Of a stretch of DNA of 64,000 nucleotides, positions 7,811 to 17,100 are shown piece by piece. Position numbers and translations under genes: made by a program. The notes beneath the pieces are model-generated. The model saw only the letters and a list, made by a program, of their open reading frames with translations, did no database searches and was not told where the DNA came from. How positions within the stretch are numbered: position 1 is the stretch's first letter; each line of letters opens with the position of its first letter. The stretch comes from DATMQA01 sp035566895 (GTDB lineage Bacteria; Verrucomicrobiota; Verrucomicrobiia; Limisphaerales; UBA8199). The DNA lies in contig DATMQA010000158.1 in assembly GCA_035566895.1 (NCBI GenBank), positions 11,378-75,377 on the forward strand. Reading direction: 5' to 3'.

Positions 7811-9670
7811 ATGTGTGGCATCGTAGGCTATATCGGCACTAAAACCGCCGCGCCGCTTTTGCTCGAAGGCCTGCGGCGGCTGGAATATCGCGGTTACGAC
7901 TCGGCGGGCCTCTGCACGCTCAACAATGGCGGGCTCGAGGTGCGCAAATGTGTCGGTCGCGTCGCGCGCCTGGGGGATTTGCTCGTCCAAAAACCGGCTG
8001 CCGGCACGCTGGGCATCAGCCACACGCGGTGGGCCACCCATGGCTTGCCCAGCGACGCCAACGCTCACCCGCACCTGGACCGCTCCGGCAAGCTTGCCCT
8101 GGTCCACAACGGCATCATCGAAAACTACGCGGCCTTGCGCCACAAACTCAGCCGGCACGAGCACAAGTTCCTTTCGCAAACCGATACCGAGGTGCTGGCT
8201 CACCTGGTTGGCCATCATTTAGACCATCTGCTGGCCAAAAGGAAACCGCTGTCACCCGAGCTGGTCGCGGCGGCCATCCTGGCCGCCACCCGCGAAGCCA
8301 CGGGCACTTACGCGATTGCTTTGGTCCATGCCGAGTTGCCGGGCCATCTCTTTGGCGCCCGGCGCGGTTCGCCGCTCGTAGTGGGTGTGGGTGAAGACGA
8401 AACATTTCTCGCCAGCGACGTCTCTCCCATTGTCGCGCACACCCGCAAGGTCATTTACCTGCACGACGGCGACATCGTCATGGTCAACGCCAACGCTATC
8501 TCGGTCGCCTCCGATGGCAAGCCGGCTTGGCGGGCGCAGACGACCGTGCATTGGTCCCCCGAAGCCGCCGAACGCGGCGAGTTCCCGCACTACATGCTGA
8601 AGGAGATTTTCGAGCAGCCCGAGCGTGTGAGCGACGCATTGCGATTGGCACTCAGGGCCGGCACGGGGTCGGCGGTATTTGAAGAATCCGCGTTGAGCCG
8701 AAAAGCGCTGGCCAAAGTGCGCCGCCTGGTTCTGGTGGCCTGCGGCACAAGCTGGCACGCCGCCCTCGTCGGCGAATACCTGATCGAGACCTTAGCCGGG
8801 TTGCCTGTCGAAGTAGAATGCGCCAGCGAAATGCGCTACCGCCACCGCCCGCTGGAAAAAGACGCGCTGGTGGTCTCCATCTCGCAATCCGGCGAGACGG
8901 CGGACACCCTGGCGGCGATTCGCGGCGCCCGCGCCCAGCGACTGCGCACGCTGGCCATTGTTAACGTCGCCGGGTCCACGATCGCCCGCGAATCGGACGC
9001 CGACCTCCAGATGCGCGCCGGGCCGGAAATCGGGGTGGCCTCGACCAAGGCGTTCGAGATGCAGGTGCTTTGGCTCACGTTGCTCGGCCTGGCTTTGGGC
9101 CGCCAGCGCGGCCATCTCTCGCCCACCGAGGGCCGCAAACTCACGCGCGAACTTCTTGCCATTCCCTCCAAACTGGAAACCATCCTGGCTCAAAATTCGC
9201 ATATCCGCGTGATCGCCAAAAAGTATGCGGGCTTCGAGGACTTTCTCTTCATGGGCCGGCAATTCAACTTCCCTATCGCCCTGGAAGGCGCGCTCAAGCT
9301 GAAAGAAATCTCCTATATCCACGCTGAGGGCTACCCCTCGGCTGAGATGAAGCACGGGCCGATCGCGCTGGTCTCGGAGGCGTTCCCGAGCGTGTTCGTC
9401 GTGCCGCGCGATGCCATGTATGAGAAGAACATGAGCAACATCGAAGAAATTAAGGCCCGCCGCGGCCCTATCATCGCCGTCGCTACGGCGGGCGATGAAG
9501 AGATCGGCAGCAAAGCCGACGACGTGATTTACATCCCGCCGACGCTAGATTGCCTCCAATCGCTGCTGACGGTCGTGCCGTTGCAACTCCTAGCGTACCA
9601 CATCGCGGTCGAGCGCGGCTGCGACGTCGATAAGCCGCGCAACCTGGCCAAGAGCGTGACGGTCGAATAG
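7811..9670 (+). CDS. glmS: Glutamine--fructose-6-phosphate aminotransferase (isomerizing)
   Basis: The product has 619 residues, slightly longer than the usual 608-612. MCGIVGYIG puts the catalytic Cys at position 2. Glutamine amidotransferase motifs LEYRGYDSAG, HTRWATHG and HNGIIENY follow. The two SIS domains carry SISQSGETADT, STKAFEMQV and GRQFNFPIALEGALKLKE, and the end reads DKPRNLAKSVTVE, with the Lys that forms the Schiff base with fructose-6-P. The enzyme makes glucosamine-6-phosphate for peptidoglycan, LPS and exopolysaccharide precursors. The start is fixed by the required Cys2. The last 9671-9917 before the next gene shows no clear element. Confidence 0.97.
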   Translation: MCGIVGYIGTKTAAPLLLEGLRRLEYRGYDSAGLCTLNNGGLEVRKCVGRVARLGDLLVQKPAAGTLGISHTRWATHGLPSDANAHPHLDRSGKLALVHNGIIENYAALRHKLSRHEHKFLSQTDTEVLAHLVGHHLDHLLAKRKPLSPELVAAAILAATREATGTYAIALVHAELPGHLFGARRGSPLVVGVGEDETFLASDVSPIVAHTRKVIYLHDGDIVMVNANAISVASDGKPAWRAQTTVHWSPEAAERGEFPHYMLKEIFEQPERVSDALRLALRAGTGSAVFEESALSRKALAKVRRLVLVACGTSWHAALVGEYLIETLAGLPVEVECASEMRYRHRPLEKDALVVSISQSGETADTLAAIRGARAQRLRTLAIVNVAGSTIARESDADLQMRAGPEIGVASTKAFEMQVLWLTLLGLALGRQRGHLSPTEGRKLTRELLAIPSKLETILAQNSHIRVIAKKYAGFEDFLFMGRQFNFPIALEGALKLKEISYIHAEGYPSAEMKHGPIALVSEAFPSVFVVPRDAMYEKNMSNIEEIKARRGPIIAVATAGDEEIGSKADDVIYIPPTLDCLQSLLTVVPLQLLAYHIAVERGCDVDKPRNLAKSVTVE

Positions 9671-9917
9671 GTTAATGCCTGGAAAGGCCTCATAACTCAG
9701 GTAATAGAGTTGGAAACCAAGTAATAAAGTCGCACGCTCCCGCGCCAGCGCACGTTTTGACCTCAGCGCCTCAGCCTTGACCGTGCCCCCCCGGAAAGGG
9801 AAATGATCCACTGCAGGACTCGGGTGTTTTCCCAAGTGGATGGCGGTTTTCACCTACCTACACAGCCCAAAGGCGGCGACTTATAGTAGGGTAAATTTGC
9901 GTAGCCAACAGATAAAT

Positions 9918-12900
9918 GTGGGATTGAAGGAGGAGTCCTATTCGCTGTCCCCGATGCAGCAGGGCATGTTGTTTCACAACGTGTCCGCCCGGGAAACCGG
10001 CGTGGACATTGAGCAACTATTTTGCAGGCTGCCTGAACACGTGGATGTTCGGGCCTTTGAATACGCCTGGCAGCGGGTCGCGAACCGGCACCCGATCTTC
10101 CGAACCACTTTCCATTGGACGGAACGTTCCGAACCGTGGCAGGAAGTGTGCTCTCAAGCCGCATTCGAATTTAAATATGAAGATTGGCGACGAAAGCCGG
10201 CGGCGGAACAGGAGAAATTGTTTGAAGCCGTCCTGCAAGCAGACCGGCAGCGCGGCTTCAACCTGTCGGCCGCGCCGCCGATGCGCCTGGCGCTTTTCCA
10301 CCTCGGCGATTCGGCCAGCCAGTTCCTGTGGACTGTTCATCATTTGCTGCTCGACGGCCGCGGCGTCGTTCCGGTGCTGAACGAAGTCTTCGCGTTTTAC
10401 GAAGCCTCGGTTCGCGGTGAGGCGTTGGAACTGCCGGCGCCTCGGCCTTACCGCGAATACATTGACTGGTTGCGGCGGCAGGATTGGCGCCCGGCGGAAA
10501 GGTTCTGGCGGCAGGCCCTGAAAGGCTTCACCGCGCCGACACCCCTGGGCATCGCTCACGCTCCCCGGCAGGATGCCGGGCCGATTCGCGGCGAACAGGA
10601 AATCGGACTTTCCGCATCCGTGACCGCTGCGTTGAAATCTTTCGCGCGACAAAATGGCTTCACGCCCAACACGCTGCTGCAAGGCGCGTGGGCGCTGTTG
10701 TTGAGCCGTTACAGCCGCGAGGACGATGTGGTGTTCGGCGCCGTTCGTGCCGGGCGCGGTTCCAACGTGCCGGGCGCCAGCGCCATCGTCGGCCTGCTGA
10801 TCAACACCGTGCCGGTGCGGGTCCGCATCGCGCCGCAAGCGACGTTGGTGACTTGGCTGCAAACCTTACGCGAGGCGTGGAGAGCGTTACGCGACTTCGA
10901 GCACACGCCTCTAGCCAACATCCAAAGCTGGAGCGACGTGCCCCGCGGCCAACCCCTGTTCGAGACCATCTTCAATTATCAGGACCCATCGTGGGACGCC
11001 GCGCTGCGTGCGCAGGGCGGAAAATGGGCGAAACGTGAGTTCGGCATTCGCAGCCAGTCCAACTATCCTTTGGCGGTGGACGCCTATGGCGGCCCAGCGC
11101 TGTCGATCAAAATTCTCTATCACCGAAACCGTTTCGACGACGACGCCATTACCCGGATGCTGGGCCATTTCAAAACGCTGCTCGAAAGCATGGCCGCCAA
11201 CCCTGAAACACGCGTCGGCCAGTTGCCGATGCTGACGGAAAGCGAACGCGCTCAACTACTGGCCAAATGGAACGACACGGCTGCGGAATTCCCGCGGGAC
11301 AAATGCATCCATCAACTTTTTGAGGAACAGGCCCGGCGAACGCCCGACGCGCTCGCGGTCGAGGACGGGAAAACGCAATTAAGCTACGCGGGTCTGAATG
11401 AGCGCGCGGACTTGCTGGCGGCAGAATTGCGAGGATTGGGCGTCGGCCCTGACGTTGGCGTGGGCGTGTGCCTGGAACGCTCCGCTGAAATGGTCGCGGC
11501 CAAGCTCGCGGTCTGGAAAGCGGGCGGCGCGTACGTGCCGCTGGATCCATCGCATCCGGTCGAACGCCTCAAGTTCATGATGGCAGACGCCCGAATGCCC
11601 GTGCTGCTCACGCAACAATCGTTGCGCGCGCATCTCCAGTTTGAAATCCCCAATCTCAAATCGCTCTGCGTGGACAGGCCGCTGGAGGCGACACCAGGCC
11701 CGCAGAACGAATCGGGCACGACGGCAAAGCGCGAGGACGCGGCACGCCGCGCATCACCTCCGCTGCGAGCCTCAACTCGCAACCCACAACTTTCCTCCAG
11801 CCTCGCTTATGTCATCTACACCTCCGGCTCCACGGGCCAGCCCAAAGGCGTGGAAATCGAGCACCGGAGCCTGGCCAATCTCATCGCGTGGCATCAGCGC
11901 GCTTACGCGGTAACGCCGAACGATCGGGCAACCCAAATCGCCACGCCGGCGTTCGACGCGTCCGTTTGGGAGTTGTGGCCGTATTTGACCTGCGGCGCGA
12001 GCATTCACATTCCCGACGAAGGGACGCGGCGTTCGCCCAAGGCGCTCTTGCGGTGGCTGGCGGAGAAAAAGATCACGCTCGCGTTCATTCCCACGCCGGT
12101 CGCCGAAGCGATGCTTGAGGAACGCTGGCCGGACGATTGCGCATTGCGTGTGCTGCTGACCGGCGGTGACAGGCTGCATCGTGCCCCGGGAAAGAATCTT
12201 CCCTGTGCGCTATCGAACCATTACGGGCCGACCGAGAGCACGGTGGTCACGACGTGGACTCTGATTCCTCCGATCGAGGGCCATGCCAGTCCGCCGCCCA
12301 TCGGCCGACCTATCGCCAACACCCGGGTTTATATCCTCGACCAAGGCCTTCAGCCGGTGCCCGTAGGTGTACCCGGGGAGCTGTGCATCGGCGGCGCAGG
12401 ACTGGCGCGCGGGTATCGCAATCGACCCGAGCTCACGGCGGAAAAATTTATTCCGAACCCGTTCGGCGCCAGGTCCGAAGACCGCCTCTACCGAACCGGC
12501 GATCTGGTCCGCTGGTTGGCGGATGGGCAGCTCGAATTTCTCGGCCGCCTGGACCACCAGGTCAAGCTCCGCGGCCAGCGTATTGAGCTTGGCGAAATCG
12601 AAGCCGCGCTCAGCACCTGTCCGGGCGTGCGCGAAGCCGTTGTCGTTCCGCGGGAAAATGCCAGGGGCGAAGATTGTCTGGCGGCTTACGTTGTTTGGAA
12701 AAACGGCGCCAGTCGGCAGCCCGAGGTGTTCCGCAAATTCCTCAAGGAAAAATTGCCTGAAACCATGGTGCCGTCCGTCTTCGTGCCGCTCGCCGCGCTG
12801 CCGCTCACGCCAAACGGCAAGGTGGACCGCAAAGCGCTGCCGGCGCCGGAATTCAACAACGGCGGTTCCGGAACGCCGTTCAGCGCGCCGCACACGCCGA

Positions 12901-13169
12901 CGGAAACCAAGCTGGCGGAAATCTGGCGTGAAGTGCTCGGCGTGGAGCGGGTCGGCGTTCACGACAATTTCTTTGAACTCGGCGGCCACTCGCTCACCGC
13001 CACCCGGGTCAACTCGCGTGTGTCGGGCACGTTTCAGATCGAATTGCCGTTGCAGGAGTTGTTTGATTCGCCGACCGTGGCTGAATTGGCGGAGAAAATT
13101 GACGCGGCTCCGCGGGGGTCTTGTGAAGCGAGTCCCGCGACGCGTGAAGTGCTGGCTGCGGAAGCGTGA
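9918..13169 (+). CDS. Monomodular NRPS, C-A-T, predicted leucine-activating
   Basis: About 1083 residues from the GTG at 9918; an ATG at 9840 is in frame but adds only low-quality sequence. The condensation domain (about 1-430) opens with YSLSPMQQGMLFH and has the active HHLLLDG motif near 141. The adenylation domain (about 450-950) shows YTSGSTGQPKG, NHYGPTEST, YRTGDLVRW and NGKVDRKALP. The carrier domain has FELGGHSLT with the phosphopantetheine Ser. Aligning by eye to the GrsA pocket gives D-A-W-F-L-G-H-V-V-K, one position from the classical Leu code DAWFLGNVVK. It is the only NRPS gene on the plus strand and is convergent with the thioesterase gene, overlapping it by 161 bp. It has no thioesterase, epimerase or recognisable docking domain of its own. 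Confidence 0.9.
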   Translation: MGLKEESYSLSPMQQGMLFHNVSARETGVDIEQLFCRLPEHVDVRAFEYAWQRVANRHPIFRTTFHWTERSEPWQEVCSQAAFEFKYEDWRRKPAAEQEKLFEAVLQADRQRGFNLSAAPPMRLALFHLGDSASQFLWTVHHLLLDGRGVVPVLNEVFAFYEASVRGEALELPAPRPYREYIDWLRRQDWRPAERFWRQALKGFTAPTPLGIAHAPRQDAGPIRGEQEIGLSASVTAALKSFARQNGFTPNTLLQGAWALLLSRYSREDDVVFGAVRAGRGSNVPGASAIVGLLINTVPVRVRIAPQATLVTWLQTLREAWRALRDFEHTPLANIQSWSDVPRGQPLFETIFNYQDPSWDAALRAQGGKWAKREFGIRSQSNYPLAVDAYGGPALSIKILYHRNRFDDDAITRMLGHFKTLLESMAANPETRVGQLPMLTESERAQLLAKWNDTAAEFPRDKCIHQLFEEQARRTPDALAVEDGKTQLSYAGLNERADLLAAELRGLGVGPDVGVGVCLERSAEMVAAKLAVWKAGGAYVPLDPSHPVERLKFMMADARMPVLLTQQSLRAHLQFEIPNLKSLCVDRPLEATPGPQNESGTTAKREDAARRASPPLRASTRNPQLSSSLAYVIYTSGSTGQPKGVEIEHRSLANLIAWHQRAYAVTPNDRATQIATPAFDASVWELWPYLTCGASIHIPDEGTRRSPKALLRWLAEKKITLAFIPTPVAEAMLEERWPDDCALRVLLTGGDRLHRAPGKNLPCALSNHYGPTESTVVTTWTLIPPIEGHASPPPIGRPIANTRVYILDQGLQPVPVGVPGELCIGGAGLARGYRNRPELTAEKFIPNPFGARSEDRLYRTGDLVRWLADGQLEFLGRLDHQVKLRGQRIELGEIEAALSTCPGVREAVVVPRENARGEDCLAAYVVWKNGASRQPEVFRKFLKEKLPETMVPSVFVPLAALPLTPNGKVDRKALPAPEFNNGGSGTPFSAPHTPTETKLAEIWREVLGVERVGVHDNFFELGGHSLTATRVNSRVSGTFQIELPLQELFDSPTVAELAEKIDAAPRGSCEASPATREVLAAEA

Positions 13170-14160
13170 TTTTCGGGTCTTTCGTTCCTTGCACCGAATG
13201 CCTCAAGAGCGCGGCGAAGGTCGCCGCGTAGGGCTCGTGGAGCATGTTCGTGCCATCGCAGCCCTCCGGCCCGAAATACTTCCCGGTGTCCTGCGCAAGG
13301 GATGACCACTGCAGCAGCGCGCCGCGGGCGCACCGCCATTGCTGGCTCGGCCAGAACAGCTCCAAACGGCCCGGAAATGCGCGGGGCACATAGTGACGGA
13401 TCGCGGCCAGCGTGGCGTGTCCCACCTGGTCGCGCCAAGCCATCACAGGGTCCAGCGCAGAACGCCGCTGCGTGGCCCGCGCCGCCTTGAGATGGCGCCG
13501 TCGTTCGTCGATGTACGCCCACAGTTCCGCCGCCGATAGCGAGACCAGCGCGCGCGTGTGTCTGGCGACGCGCTCCGCCGCTTGCCCGAGGCGCAGGCGC
13601 AGTTGCGGTAGAAACCGGTAGGAAGTCGGAAATGGGCTGCCGAACAGGGCCAGAACACGAATCTCGGCGCCGTCCCGGAGAAGCTGCCGCGCCAGTTCGA
13701 AAGCAATCGTCCCGCCCGCGCAATAGCCAGCAATGGCGCACGGCCCGTCCGGCCGGACCGCGCGGATTTGGCCCGCGAAATAGGCGGCCAGGTCCTCGAC
13801 GCGCGTCAGCGGCTCGTGGTTGCCGTCCAGCCCGGGCGGTTGCAAGCCAAAAAACGGCTGCTCGGCGCCCAGGTGCCGCGCGAGGGTGCGGAAACAGAAT
13901 ACGTCGCCATTGTGTCCAGCCACGGCGAAAACGGGAATGTTGGTCCCGCGCGGCTCGATTGGCACGATGGCGCGCTGCTGCTGGGCGAGGGATCCAGCCG
14001 AACGCAGGAAGCTCAGAATCTCGTTCTTGCGCTGCCGCATTTCGTCGCGGAGCTCGGTCGTCAGCGCGCCGACTGGGGCGCTGCATCGTAACCGGTCGCC
14101 CTCCGCCCACACCTGGATGTCGCGGTCGCGCAGCATCACGAGAAAGTCCAGAACTTTCAT
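13009..14160 (-). CDS. TubC-type docking domain fused to a thioesterase with Cys nucleophile
   Basis: The product has 383 residues. Residues 1-53 (MKVLDFLVMLRDRDIQVWAE, then DRLRCSAPVGALT and EILSFLR) match the TubC N-terminal docking fold that receives a short C-terminal peptide of an upstream NRPS. Residues of about 65-310 form an NRPS-type alpha/beta-hydrolase thioesterase. The nucleophile elbow reads AGYCAGG, with Cys (TGC codon) in place of the usual Ser, and the catalytic His is probably in LHEPYAATF. The ATG overlaps the TGA of the upstream NRPS (ATGA), so translation is coupled. The last 50-60 residues, Pro/Thr rich, lie antisense to the end of the plus-strand NRPS and look like read-through past the normal end of the domain. 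It is the only release enzyme seen in the locus. Confidence 0.85.
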   Translation of the reverse strand: MKVLDFLVMLRDRDIQVWAEGDRLRCSAPVGALTTELRDEMRQRKNEILSFLRSAGSLAQQQRAIVPIEPRGTNIPVFAVAGHNGDVFCFRTLARHLGAEQPFFGLQPPGLDGNHEPLTRVEDLAAYFAGQIRAVRPDGPCAIAGYCAGGTIAFELARQLLRDGAEIRVLALFGSPFPTSYRFLPQLRLRLGQAAERVARHTRALVSLSAAELWAYIDERRRHLKAARATQRRSALDPVMAWRDQVGHATLAAIRHYVPRAFPGRLELFWPSQQWRCARGALLQWSSLAQDTGKYFGPEGCDGTNMLHEPYAATFAALLRHSVQGTKDPKITLPQPALHASRDSLHKTPAEPRQFSPPIQPRSANQTTPATAIRSETCPTHAS

Positions 14161-17100
14161 ACCTCAACCTCCTCCCGAGCACCCACCGCCTCAACTGGCG
14201 CCTTCGCCGTGACCGACCACGACATCGCGTCGATGGCTTCGGCCAGCCCAGCGACGGTCGGACGCTCGAACAGGTTCTTCAGCGGCAGGTCCACTCCGAA
14301 ATGGGCGCGGACACGGCGGACGAGCTGCATGGCGAGTAAGGAATGTCCGCCGGATTCGAAAAAATTGTCCCGCCGGCCCACGCGCTGAACCCCCAGCAAC
14401 TCGCCCCACAGGCCGGCCAGCGTCTCTTCCACCGGGGTTGCGGGCGGCTCGAAATCGCTCTCGTTTTCGGCAATGTCATTCTCCGGCGGCGGTAACGCAT
14501 TCCGATCGGTTTTTCTGTTGGGTGTTTGGGGAAACGCGGTCATGAACACAACCTGCGCCGGCACCATGTGCTCGGGCATTCTCTCCTGAGCATACTGGCG
14601 CAACTGGCGTCGGCTCGGGTGTTGTCCTTCGCGCGGGATGACGTAAGCCACCAATCGCCTGTCCCCATTGCCCGCGTTCCTGGCGACGACCACACTTTCG
14701 CGCACAGCGGGGTGCTCGTTGAGCAACGCTTCAATCTCCCCGAGTTCAACGCGATGACCGCGGATCTTAACTTGATGATCCATTCGTCCCAGGATTTCGA
14801 TGTTGCCGTCTGGTAGATAACGCGCGAGGTCCCCGGTGCGATATAGCCGATGCGCGCCGTCGTCCCGGAATGGGTTGCGCAGGAACCGTTCGGCGGTCAA
14901 CTCGGGCCGGCCGAGATACCCGCGCGCAACCCCGGCGCCCCCGATCATCAACTCGCCGGCGATCCCTGCCGGCACAGGCGCCAGGGTTTGGTCCAGGATA
15001 TAAATTTGGGTATTGGCAATAGGGCGGCCGATTGGAACGCTGTTGGGCTCCGCCGGCAACTGGTACGTGCTGGACCAAATGGTGGTCTCGGTCGGCCCGT
15101 ACATATTGATGATATCGCCCTCCACTATTTTGCGAAGCTGCTTGCCGAGTGCTACGGGAAACGCTTCGCCCCCGAGCACCAGCGTCTCCAACCGGCCAAA
15201 CGCGTTTTGGCTTCTCTCGTCCAGAAGCAACAGACCGGCCATCGACGGCGTGCACTGCAAATGCGTGACGCCATGTCGTTGAATTAACGCCGGAATGGAA
15301 TAATCCTCCGGCTCGATTTCCGAAACCTTGCTGACCGCTTGTCGAAGCAGGTCGAGGTCCTTCAAGTGCTCCAACACCACCTCCGGGCTGACTCCAAAAT
15401 CAATGAGACACGCGACTTCGTCTATATCATTTGCCCGCAATCCTTCGATGATTCTTGCGCAGGCCTCGGGCGTGCCAAACAGGCCGCCGGTCTCGAAATA
15501 CCTGTCAAAGGCATGTTCCACGAGCGCGTCCATCTCTTCTTTCGGCAACGCGCTGAAATCCACCTCGTCCTTTGCTGCTGATTGATGCTTGAAGGCGGAG
15601 AATGCCCAGCCATAGCTTTTGATCAAATCGGCCGACTTGCGAAGATATTCGACGAGCGGCTCCCGGACGGTCGCTTTGACCGACTCGACGCTTTGGCCCA
15701 CAAAAGTGTGAAGCATCAAGGTGACATGGCCGCGTCCGCTGTATCCGGCCCGCTCCCAGGCTTGGCGGTAAAGAGCCACCTTTTGGCTCACCTCTTCCAT
15801 ACTTTGGCCGAGGAGGTGGGTCAGCAGGTGGGTCCCGAGGCGGCCCGCTTCCGCGAACGTTTCGGGATTGCCGGCCGCCGTCAACCACAACGGCAGTTCC
15901 TTTTGAACCGGCCGGGGGAAGATCTTCACCGACACCATTTTGCCCAACGGACCGGGCATATCCACACGTTCGCCGCGCCACAGGCGGCGAACGATATCAA
16001 GGTGTTGAAACATGATCTCCTTGCGGTTGCCGTAAGAGGCGGGGCTGACCGTGAAGTCCTCCGGCATCCAACCGGACGCGAAGGAAATAGCCACCCTCCC
16101 GTTCGACAGGTTGTCCACAACGGACCATTCTTCGGCAATTCGAATGGGCGAATGCAGTGGAGCGACCACGCTGCCGGAGCGGATTTGGACCCGCCGGGTG
16201 ATCATCGCAAGGGCGGCGCTGGTTACCGAGGGGTTTGGATACAACCCGCCGAATTCGTGAAAATGCCTCTCCGGAGTCCATACCGCGACAAATCCGTGTT
16301 CGTCCGCAAACCGGGCACCCTCGGTGAGCAGCCGATAGGCGCCGCCCGGACCGCCGTTTTGATCCGACGAAAAGTAGAAAAGACTGAATTCCATTGGGAG
16401 CCTTGAAGGAGCTCTGCCTTTCACATCGGAGGGGCTCGGAGCTTCATCGCCCGCATAGAGCACAACTTTGAGACCTCGGGCTAACGTCCAGAACAGCTCG
16501 AGCACAGAGATATCGAACGACGGGCTTGTCACCGCGAGCCAGGTCGAACCCGGGCCGTGCCGGATGCGAGCGTCCATCCCTGCGAAAAAATTGAGCACGT
16601 TCCCGTGTTCGACCATTACCCCCTTGGGCCTCCCGGTCGATCCGGAGGTGTATATCACATAAGCCAGATGACCGGGCTCAACGCCCCGATTCACATTTTC
16701 GACGGGTTCGGCTCCTATTAAAGACCAGTCCGTGTCCAGGCGCACGCGTTGCTCCCCGCCAGGAGGCAACCCTGCCACCAAGTGCTCCTGGGTCAGCAGC
16801 ACTCTGACTTGGGCATCCTTAATCATGAAGGCGAGCCGCTCGGGAGGATACGCCGGATCAAGCGGCAGATACGCGCCCCCCGCCTTGAGTATCCCCAACA
16901 GGCCCACCAACATCTCCAGTGACCGGTTGGTGCAGATGCCGACCAGGACCTCCGGGCCCACACCAAGCTCGGAAAGGTAGGACGCGACCTGGTTCGCGCG
17001 CGCATTCAGTTCCGCATAGGTAAGCTGCCGTCCCCTGCAGATGACTGCTGCCGCCTCGGGAGTCTTCTGCGCCTGGGCTTCAATGAGATGGTGAATGCAA

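Noticed and set aside
9840..9917. Longer start for the plus-strand NRPS (ATG 9840)
   Set aside because: The extra 26 codons have no similarity to an NRPS N-terminus and no ribosome binding site. GTG 9918 sits just before the first condensation motif. The choice remains open.
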